DNA from: Cavia porcellus
Taxonomy: Eukaryota; Chordata; Mammalia; Rodentia; Caviidae
Assembly (NCBI RefSeq): GCF_034190915.1
Contig: NW_026947484.1
Coordinates: 182,274,982 to 182,338,981 of the forward strand
Length of the DNA stretch: 64,000 nucleotides
Direction: 5' to 3'
Shown here in pieces: positions 55,980 to 64,000 of the stretch. Positions within the stretch are counted from its first letter, which is position 1; every line of letters starts with the position of its first letter. The notes below the pieces were generated by a model. The model was not told the DNA's origin and did no database searches. It was given only the letters and a program-made list of their open reading frames with translations. Made by a program: the position numbers and the translations under genes.

Positions 55980-58900
55980 CATGACAGTGATGTCAGCACA
56001 TTTCAGTTATATCCATCAATAAAAAGAAAGATTCACAGAGTGGATTAAGAAACAAAATCCAACAATATGCTGTGTACAAGAAACACATTTAACTCAAAAG
56101 GCAATTCACAGACTAAAAGTCAAAGGATGGAAAACAATACACCATGCAGCAGGAACCCAGAAAAAAGCAGGGGTAGCTATTCCGTTTGCAGACAATATGA
56201 ACGTCAAACCAAGAATGATTAAAAGAGGTAAGAAGGGGGCTGGGGATTTAGCTCAGCGGCATAAGTGCCTGCCTTTCAAGCAAGCAGTCGTGAGTTCGAT
56301 CCCTGGTACCGATAAAAATGAAAAAGCCCCCCCCCCAAAAAAAAGGGATAAGAAGGTCACTACATACTAGTTAGGAGAAAACTTCAAGAGGAAGAGATAA
56401 TAATCTTAAATATATATGCATCAATACGGGCGCACCCAACTATGTAAGACAAATCTTAATAGACATGAAAAATCACATAAATAATAATACAGTTATAATT
56501 GACACAAAGAGACAGATCAACCCAACAAAAAAAATCAGCAAAGAACTGAATCATACTTGTGAACAAATGGACCTAGTAGATTTGTACTGAGTGTTCCCTT
56601 CAACAAAATCAGAATACATGTTCTTCTCAACTGCACATGGGTGATTATCTAAAATAGATTACATACTAGCCCACAGAACATACTTAAGTAAATGCAAAGG
56701 AACTGAAATAATTCCATGCATATTATCTGACCATAATGCAAATAAAATTGGAAATTAATAACAAAAACCCCATAACAATCCCATAAACACATGGAAATTA
56801 AATAACAATTTTCTAAACAACCAATGGGTCACAGAAGACATTAAAGAAGAAGTTAAACAATATCTACAATCAAACAAAAATGCAAATACAAATTTCTGGA
56901 TCATGTGGGACACAATGAAAGCAGTCCTTAGAAGGAAATTTATAGCACTAAACTCCCACATCAAGAAAATGGAACACAAATAAACAACTGAATGCTGCAC
57001 CTCAAACTTTTAGAAAAAGAACAAGTGAAGCCCAAAGGCCAAAAAAGGCACCAAATTATAAAGATCAGAGCAGAAATTAATACAACTGAAACTAAGAAAA
57101 CAATATAAAGAATTAATGACTTGAGGCATTGGTTCTTTGAAAGAAGAAATTAAGTTGATAACCCCCTAGCCAACTTTACCAAAAAGAAAAAACTAAAATC
57201 CATGCAATAATAAAAATAGTGAAATCACTACAGACCTTTTAGAAATACAAATCAATACCTACTTTGAAAACCTTTACTGTCATAGGTTTAATAACACAGA
57301 AGAGATGGACAGATTCCTAGAAATGCATGAATTACTACAGCTGACTCAAGATGTAAAACTGCTGACTACCCAACTTCAGTTAACGAAATTGAAAATGTAA
57401 TTAGACACCTTACCAACAAAGAAAAGCCCAGGTCCTGATGTATTCGGAGCTGAATTCTATAAGAAATTTAGGTTAGACTTAATGCCAACACTCCTCAAAC
57501 TCTTCGATGAAACAGAAAGGGAAGCAAATCTCCCTACCTCATTCCTGGAAGCAAGTTTCACCCTAATCCCCAAACTAGAGAAAGACCCAACCAAAAAAGA
57601 GAAGTACAGGCCAATCCGTCTATGAACATAGATGCAAAAATTCTCAAGAAAATACTGGCAAATAGAATGCAACAATTCATCAAGAAGATTGTACACCATG
57701 GTCAGGTGGGAGTCATCCCAGGCATGCAGGAGTGGTTCAACAGATGCAAATAAATAAATGTAATACACCATATTAACAAAGCCAAGAACAAGAATCACAT
57801 GATCATCTTAATAGATGCAGAAAAAACTTTCGACAAAATTCAACACTCATTCATGATAAAAACCCTACAGAAAATTGGAATAGATGGTCTCTACGTCAAT
57901 CTGATAAAAAATATATATAAAAACCAACAGCCAACATTTTACTAAATAGACAAAAACTGAAAACTTTCAACCTAAAATCAGGAACAGGACTAGGATGTCC
58001 ATTATCACCACCATATTCAATATAGTTCTTGAAACATTACCCAGAGCAATTAGACGAGAGAGAAATAAGGAGAGGAAATGACGCAAAATTATCATTACAC
58101 AGAAAACCCCCAAAACTCCACTGAAAGACTTCTAGATGTAAAAACCAAATTCAGTAATGTAGCTGGATACGAGGTTAACACTCAAAAATCAATAGCATTC
58201 TTGTACACAAACAACAAACTCCCTGAGAGAGAAATAAAAGGATGTTGGCTATTGGTTTATCATAGGTGGCTTTTTCAAATTGAGGTAAAAATCATCTATT
58301 GCAATTTTCTGTGAAAATTTTGAAAACCTACTAATTGGAAAACTATCTTAGCCACCTGTCCCTCTAACAAAGGACTTCTATCTAGAACATATATGAATTT
58401 AAAAAAATAAGGCCCCTAAAATTCAAGGATTCAATCAAAAAATGGGGATCTGAGATGAATACATACTTCTCAGATGAAGAAATACAAATGACAAATAAAT
58501 ACATGAAAAAATATTCAACATCAATGGTCATTCGGGAAATGCAAATTAAAACACTGAGATTCCACTTCACCCCAGAAAGAATGGCTAAGATCAAGAAATC
58601 AACCAATAACAAATGCTAGAGGGGATGTGGGGGAAAAGGAACTTTCCTTCAGTATTGGTGGGAATGTAGGATGGTGCAACCACTGTGGAAATCAGCGTGG
58701 AGTTTCCTCAAAAAGCTAGGATTAGAGATTCCATTTGACCCAGCTATCTTGCTTCTGGACATTTCCCCAGAAGAATTGAAAATATCGTATCACAGTGATA
58801 TGTGTGCACCCATGTTTATAGCAATACAATTTGTTACAGCTAATTCTTAAAAACAGCCCAAGTACCTATCAATCAAGGAATGGATATAAAAGATGTGATA

Positions 58901-59070
58901 TTTTATACAATGGAGTACTACTCCGCTACAAAGATTGTATTGAGACTTTTATAAGTAAATGGATGCAACTTGAGACCATACTCATAAGTGAAATAAATCA
59001 ACTCACATATGTAAATACCATATTGTCTCTCTATTGCAAGAAATTGAAAAAGTATATGATCCAAAATCTA
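55980..59070 (+). pseudogene. L1 ORF2 remnant
   Basis: Endonuclease then reverse transcriptase, with stops, frameshifts and a deletion. Recognisable translations occur in several frames, such as the frame at 58078-58314, whose YEVNTQKSIAFLYTNNKL segment belongs just after the RT core. ORF2p would supply nicking and target-primed reverse transcription, but this copy cannot encode it. Confidence 0.85.
56237..56344 (+). mobile_element. ID SINE inside L1 ORF2
   Basis: GGGGCTGGGGATTTAGCTCA, GCGGCATAAGTGCCTGCC, AGTCGTGAGTTCGATCCCTG, ACCGATAAAAATGAAAAAGC, then a C run and an A run. Near-repeats GGTAAGAAGG and GGATAAGAAGG flank it. Confidence 0.9.
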
Positions 59071-59169
59071 CAATAAATACTGTATAAAGGTAAGAAACTA
59101 CTCAAAGAGGAAAAGTAATTGGGATAGGGGAAAGGAGGAAAGAAGGAAGGGAAAAAGGAAAAAGACAAA

Positions 59170-59212
59170 AATTTGTGTGTGTGTGTGAATATATACATAT
59201 ATATATATTAGC
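59170..59212 (+). repeat. TG/TA microsatellite in the L1 tail
   Basis: TTTGTGTGTGTGTGTGAATA followed by TATACATATATATATATTA. It marks the 3' end region of the L1. Confidence 0.85.
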
Positions 59213-59489
59213 TAAAATTATTATACTAATTGTATTAGCTATTGGAAAAGAACAGTTAACATTCATATGATTAGATCAATTTTACATGTCTATATCTGTT
59301 AATCTAAGCAACCCTTTTGAAGGTAACAATACACAATATTACAACCATTGTCATACTCCTATCGTCATGTTTTATAAACTTATACTGTCATTGTATTGGA
59401 TCTGATGGTGTCTGTCTCTTTTGTTTTTTAATTTTGAGTCTTTTTTCCTCCTAAAAAAAACCAAGACACACCCACACACACACACAAAT

Positions 59490-59790
59490 GTATATCAAGA
59501 TCTCCCATCACAATTATGGACATGTCAAGTATTTATTCACCTAAAACTTCATCAGTGTTTGATTTAGATTTTAAAGGTTATATTGATAGTCATACATGCT
59601 TATGAAAATTGTCTTTGTGGTGAACGTTTCCTTTGAAAGATTATGTAGGTCTTCTAATCCTTTAATATTTCTATCCTGATAATAATATTATGGCACTAGT
59701 TTCTTGCAAGTATTATATAACTACATTTTTCCATTTGATAATCTTTCACTTTCAGCATGTTAGCTTAATCTGTTTACATTTGTTGCAATA
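59490..59790 (-). mobile_element. Ancient L1 ORF2 fragment
   Basis: Antisense endonuclease-region order: AAGATCTCCCATCACAATTA, TGGACATGTCAAGTATTTAT, TTCATCAGTGTTTGATTTAG, AATATTATGGCACTAGTTTC, TAGCTTAATCTGTTTACATT. Older than the L1 to its left. Confidence 0.6.
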
Positions 59791-59809
59791 AACAGTATGT
59801 TGGACTCAC

Positions 59810-60050
59810 TTTAGTCTAGAGCCAGATTGCAGAGGCTCACATCCCAGCTTTACCCATTATTACTTGTGTGATCTTGGCCAATCTCTTGGTGCCTTAAATG
59901 CTTCATTTGTAAAAAGAGGATAGTAATGGTATCTATATCTTAAAAGGGTATTAGCATGCAATGAGTTTATTGCATGCTAATACCCTTTTATTTATAAAAG
60001 TAAAGTGCTGACAACAGTATCTAACACATAGTAATATAACAATATTATCA
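59810..60050 (+). mobile_element. MIR SINE carrying a perfect hairpin
   Basis: MIR landmarks: TAGAGCCAGATTGCAGAGGC, ATCCCAGCTTTACCCATTAT, TACTTGTGTGATCTTGGCCA, ATCTCTTGGTGCCTTAAATG, CATTTGTAAAAAGAGGATAG, TAATGG, then TAAAGTGCTGACAACAGTAT and CTAACACATAGTAATA. The 50-bp palindrome at 59941-59990 interrupts it. Confidence 0.8.
59941..59990. repeat. Perfect 22-bp inverted repeat with a 6-nt loop
   Basis: Arms 59941-59962 and 59969-59990 are exact reverse complements (22 of 22); the loop is GAGTTT (59963-59968). The left arm begins TAAAAGGGTATTAGC and ends ATGCAAT. It sits where an ordinary MIR would have only its 'gattaaatgagttaat' segment, so the right arm looks like an added inverted copy. 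Confidence 0.97.
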
Positions 60051-60212
60051 TTCCTTTTTACAAGTTTTCAATTACCCAATTTTCTTCTTCCTTCTCCATT
60101 TCTTATTTTAATATGGAGATAAACGTTAATATTAAAGGTTAATATATTTCCTTTGTTCTGTCTGCTTGTTTAGAAATTTGAGATAATACTTTTATTCCAG
60201 TTACCATTTAGT

Positions 60213-60315
60213 TTTTTATTTGTTTTTGCTTTTGTTTCTGCAGTACTGGGAATTGAAACCAAGGCCCTGTGCATGCTATGCAAATGCTTTTACCCCTGAG
60301 ATACATCCGTGCCCC
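60213..60315 (-). mobile_element. ID-like SINE
   Basis: T-rich head (TTTTATTTGTTTTTGCTTTT), then GCAGTACTGGGAATTGAAAC, CAAGGCCCTGTGCATGCTAT, TTTTACCCCTGAGATACATC. Older than the GATAAAAA-tailed subfamily. Confidence 0.7.
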
Positions 60316-61734
60316 CTATTTTTAAAACATACATACTTCACTACAACTTTATCTAATAAACACTAAATTCATGCAGAATCTCTAACTCTTCCTAAACATG
60401 AGACCTAGTATACTTTAGTGCTTGTACAATGATACGTCTTCTCTTTGACTTACTTTCAAAGTTTTTTTGACCTTTCTCATTTTAATATGCTGTTATTTTT
60501 TTCATAAGCAATTGTTGGAAATTTACTGATCTATTTCCTCTTTTTCTGTTTACTAGTATTTCATACATGTCTGTCTTCCCTCTGGGTTCTTTAATATGTC
60601 TTAAGAATAGATCTGTAAGGTATACACTTTTTTTTGGTGCTGGTTTCCTGAAGAAGTATCACAAATTGATTTATCCTCCTTGTCTGTCTTTAATTTGAAG
60701 TTATCCTTAAGCACACTATTTCTTTACCACTTATTCTCTCTTTAGCTCATCTGCATCTTTAAGACATATTCATCACTGCTGTCTGGAGCCGAGTATGACA
60801 AAGTGAGGAATACTGTGTCATAGCAATAATATGTCATCAATAGCAATCTTGCTATTAATCAGCTAAGAATTAGACTCAACTCTTGGAAATCAAAGTTACA
60901 GTATGCTGCTTAGTATTTTTAAGACAATTATCTCCTCCAGCAAATCTTTCAGAATTCCACCACAGATAATATAGAAGCAAAAGGAGTTATAAACAAATTG
61001 TCAACATACCTTTTAGAGCCTTGGCTGAATGAAGTACAGTGTTTCTGGTATTTTTACTGGTCCTATTACCCACCTCATCCTAAACTTATATACACACACA
61101 GTAGAGCCAGAATATGTGTTTTATCAAGTAAAATTCTGTCAACTTGACTGTGTTTTCTGACTTGCATGGTAAACTGAGTGATCTCACCTAGCCTACTGAC
61201 TGCTCAACTGTACAATCCTGATATGACTTCTGCCCAAGGGATAGAACTAAGAGGAACAGGAAATTTTTATCACCAGTGAGTAGCATCATTTAACACCTGA
61301 GTGCACACACAAAACACTACTTTAAAAACTATCAAGTTAATATGTGCTCAAAATTTGTCTTCAGTGCCAGAGAATAAAGCCTCAGGACTTTCTATTTCTA
61401 TGCCCTAACTAGATCTAAAAACCATCAATGAAAATTAAACTCCATCTGTGCTTATTTTTCTTCACTTAATTTTTACAGGATTTCCCTTTAGATATAATAA
61501 TTTAATTATTAAAAAGGAGGCTCCTTTCTTCTATATATCAGTTTACCCAATTTATCTAATATGCAAAATTCTTAGTTTATCCCTACAATTAAGTCTCCCC
61601 CAATCAAATTTATTACTTTTGGTTTCACATATCCCTGTACAGACATATTTCAGTGTGTGATCTTATAATCTTTTTTCTTATCATTAGTTCTCAGTCACAG
61701 GATACTGTTTTATCTTTGTAACCCAAGTCAATTT
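60316..61734 (-). other. FKTN intron, no recognised feature
   Basis: AT-rich DNA, probably partly very old repeat. No exon on the minus strand and no RNA gene were seen. Confidence 0.45.
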
Positions 61735-62260
61735 TTTGAGGTATAATTTACAGTGAGTGAAATGCAAGCGTCATAACTGATGAATACTGACAGGCATATA
61801 CATACCTGTGTGATTGCCACATTCATCACGACATAGAACATCTGCCACCCAAAGTTCCCTGGGCTCCTTGCTAGTCATGCAGTTAACCCATCTTGGCCTT
61901 AGAAATGATCTTATTGCATTCCTCACTGGTTTTGCCTATGTAGTAATTTCAAATAAATATAAATTTACAGCATGTACTCTTTCTATCTGATTTATCTCAT
62001 TCACAACGTCTTGAAGATTCAGCCATGTTAGTATTTCTAGTAGGAGCTTATTCCTTTCTATTGCTTATCCACTATTTACTCTATCATAATTCACATATCT
62101 GGTCACTGGGAAATGAACATTTGGGCTGGTTTTGTTTTTTGGCTAGTATGCATAGAACGGCTGTGAATACTTGTAAACAAGTCTTTTAGTGGGAGATACA
62201 CTATGTGTATATTTATCTTGGGACACTACTTAATAGAAATATAATGTTTTTCTACCTAGC
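61735..62260 (-). mobile_element. Old L1 3'-region fragment (L1M type)
   Basis: Reversed L1M-like order: ATTTACAGTGAGTGAAATGC, ACATACCTGTGTGATTGCCA, CATCACGACATAGAACATCT, GTTTTGCCTATGTAGTAATT, AAGATTCAGCCATGTTAG, TATTGCTTATCCACTATTTA, GAACATTTGGGCTGGTTTTG. Confidence 0.7.
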
Positions 62261-64000
62261 AGAAATATGTATAAACAACAAAATATGTACCAATTTTTAA
62301 AATATGTAACTTCACTTCACGTGTATTGAAGATCTGCTATTTATTCATTCTGAAGGAATTATCTCTTAAAAGACTCAAGCTCACTATGTAACTGTCACTT
62401 CTGTACATGTGTTGGGATACACTTACCACGTAACCCACATTCAAAGTTGTTTCCTCAACCCCTCAATTTTATACCTGCTACTTACCAGCAGTTTAGAGGT
62501 ATAATTAAGATCTCATGTTATAAAATATGGAGACATAAATACCACAGGAAATATGAGATCATTTTAGAAGAGTTAATGTTTTTAGTACACTCATTTAAAA
62601 AAATTGTTCAATTTGCCTTTTAGTTTCATAGCTGTAAGTACCAGAAAAATGTATTTCCTGAGAGCTGTAACTATAGGAGCATAGTATAAGAAGCTGAACA
62701 GAACTGTGCAGGAAGATCTGATACCTAGCTCTGTTCTTCCTGAGCAGAGTGATTCAAAACAACTAGAGTGACTTAACTATGGTTTTAATTTGCCAAAGGT
62801 GCTCGGTTAGTCCAGTTATCAACTTGGTGTACCCAGTCTTTTTTGCAAAACAGCGCAGATTACACTCAGGAAGCCCTCATTTAGTTTCAAGTCAGTTTCA
62901 GGTCTCACACAGCCCAACAGATATACCAAGATGGATTTTATCTATCAGTTAGAAAAGACAGACAAATCAGCAAAAGTGTCTCAATAACCCTGAGGGAGGT
63001 AAAAAGGAAAGAGCATCTGAATACACTGTGATATCCTGGACTGGAATGAAAAAACGGTAGTAGCAGAAAAACTAGAACACAGGTAATGTCTGGAGTTTAA
63101 ACTTGATCTTTACTATTTCTGCCAATTACCTCCTGTTTAGCACAGGTTTTCATGCACCCTCATCTAGCTCATGATAACAGATATTTTTGTGGATTTCTCC
63201 ACTAACATGCACTTTTACCTCTCCACACCTACACACACTAGCTTAATGATATTCAGCAGGTCTTATTATAGCCCTCATTTTAAATCCTGAAACAGACTCC
63301 ATCATTTATCTCACCAAATCAAAAACTTAGCAGCCCCAAATTAAGATTTTTTTGTCAATTAACTGATTCAACACTTCTGTTCAATATCATTTTCTCTACA
63401 CTTGATTAAATCTTTCTTAGAGACAACCCAATCTATTAAAGAGCAATCTCCTATTCAGCATTATTTATTCAAATTGTGCTGGCTCAACTCTTAGCCCTCT
63501 ACCTGTTTTATTCCTATAAATGATATGTCTCTATATTCATCTCTGTAACATCTGGTAGGCTTTAATTCACTATTCCATTTTTGTTTTTTCTAACTGGTAC
63601 ATAGCAATGAACCTTTCTAGCCAGACTTCTGGGTGCCTAATTTGGAATAAGTTAAGAATTATGTGTGAAATGACTCATATTATTTAATCTAAGGACTACC
63701 AGCTGTAAGGACAGCAGTATTTTTTCATTTTATGGAGCACATATCTGACAAATGATACAAAGAACAGAAATCAGATCTGAATTAAGGGCTCACTCAGATT
63801 ATTGGGCTCTCATACCACACCCAATCACCCTACAGTTAGACACAGAAGTCTCTATAAAACAGATATCTAACAAATGTTTAAAGCAAGACTTTAAAAAACG
63901 CTGTACTATTTATAAGCTGAATTTTGAAGTGGAAATTGGAAGAGAAGAAAATGTGTTTGGTGATATTAATAGGATAAAAAAACCTCGACCCTCCCACGTT
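62261..64000 (-). other. FKTN intron, no recognised feature
   Basis: Unique-looking AT-rich intronic DNA to the window end. No minus-strand sequence matching the preceding fukutin exon was found, so that exon must lie beyond the window. Confidence 0.5.

Larger units (their letters stand above)
54398..59460 (+). mobile_element. Decayed L1 with 5'UTR part, ORF1, ORF2 and 3'UTR, antisense in FKTN intron
   Basis: In order: GC-richer leader (54398-54770), ORF1 remnant (about 54771-55900), ORF2 remnant (about 55980-59070) with internal deletion near 58245, and a purine-rich 3'UTR (GGGATAGGGGAAAGGAGGAA, about 59110-59170) reaching TG and CA microsatellites. ORF1 keeps KQITYKGKPIRI-type C-terminal sequence. 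Endonuclease (CTGTGTACAAGAAACACATT), reverse transcriptase (GATGCAGAAAAAACTTTCGA, ATCAGGAACAGGACTAGGAT) and C-terminal segments are visible with many stops. Two young IDs are inserted. Orientation is opposite to FKTN. Confidence 0.9.

Overview
The window is nuclear DNA from a non-murid rodent. B1 SINEs, tRNA-derived ID SINEs and B1-ID composites lie throughout, together with L1, MIR, L2 and MaLR copies. Mouse and rat are unlikely because the youngest ID subfamily has an unusual tail (GGTACCGATAAAAA followed by a GAAAAAGACAAAA-like end) and there are many B1-ID composites. A squirrel-related lineage or a beaver/kangaroo-rat-type lineage fits, but I cannot name the species from sequence alone.

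Only two protein-coding genes can be supported, both on the minus strand. TAL2 (15144-15470) is an intact, uninterrupted 108-codon bHLH reading frame. The last coding exon of FKTN (fukutin, 49831-50044) is followed by a candidate 3'UTR of about 4.1 kb reaching a poly(A) signal near 45.7 kb. The rest of FKTN lies beyond 64 kb, so 50045-64000 is its last intron. The order FKTN then TAL2 in the same direction matches the block I know from human 9q31. TMEM38B, expected past TAL2, was not seen, so 1-14 kb is read as TAL2-TMEM38B intergenic DNA. A CpG island at 19.26-19.99 kb, upstream of TAL2, carries a minus-strand TATA box and is a candidate promoter.

Layout. 1-14 kb: intergenic, old L1/MIR plus B1/ID. 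15 kb: TAL2. 19.3-20 kb: CpG island. 20.5-33.6 kb: L2, MIR and L1 remnants cut by younger insertions, including an IAP-like solo LTR (29238-29659) and MaLR LTRs. 34.0-37.1 kb: a complete ORF1-only L1-type element (half-L1/HAL1-like) with 16-bp target-site duplications. 37.9-39.1 kb: an L1 with a 5' inversion. 40-45.3 kb: nested LTR/L1/SINE insertions. 45.7-50.0 kb: FKTN 3' end. 50-64 kb: FKTN intron with a decayed L1 (54.4-59.5 kb), a short hAT-type element, and a MIR containing a perfect 22-bp hairpin.

The strongest candidates for something new are the ORF1-only retrotransposon, the MIR-internal palindrome, and the putative TAL2 CpG-island promoter with a 5'UTR splice acceptor next to the start codon. 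All repeat-family names come from remembered consensus features; no database search was possible, and repeat edges are approximate unless a target-site duplication is quoted.
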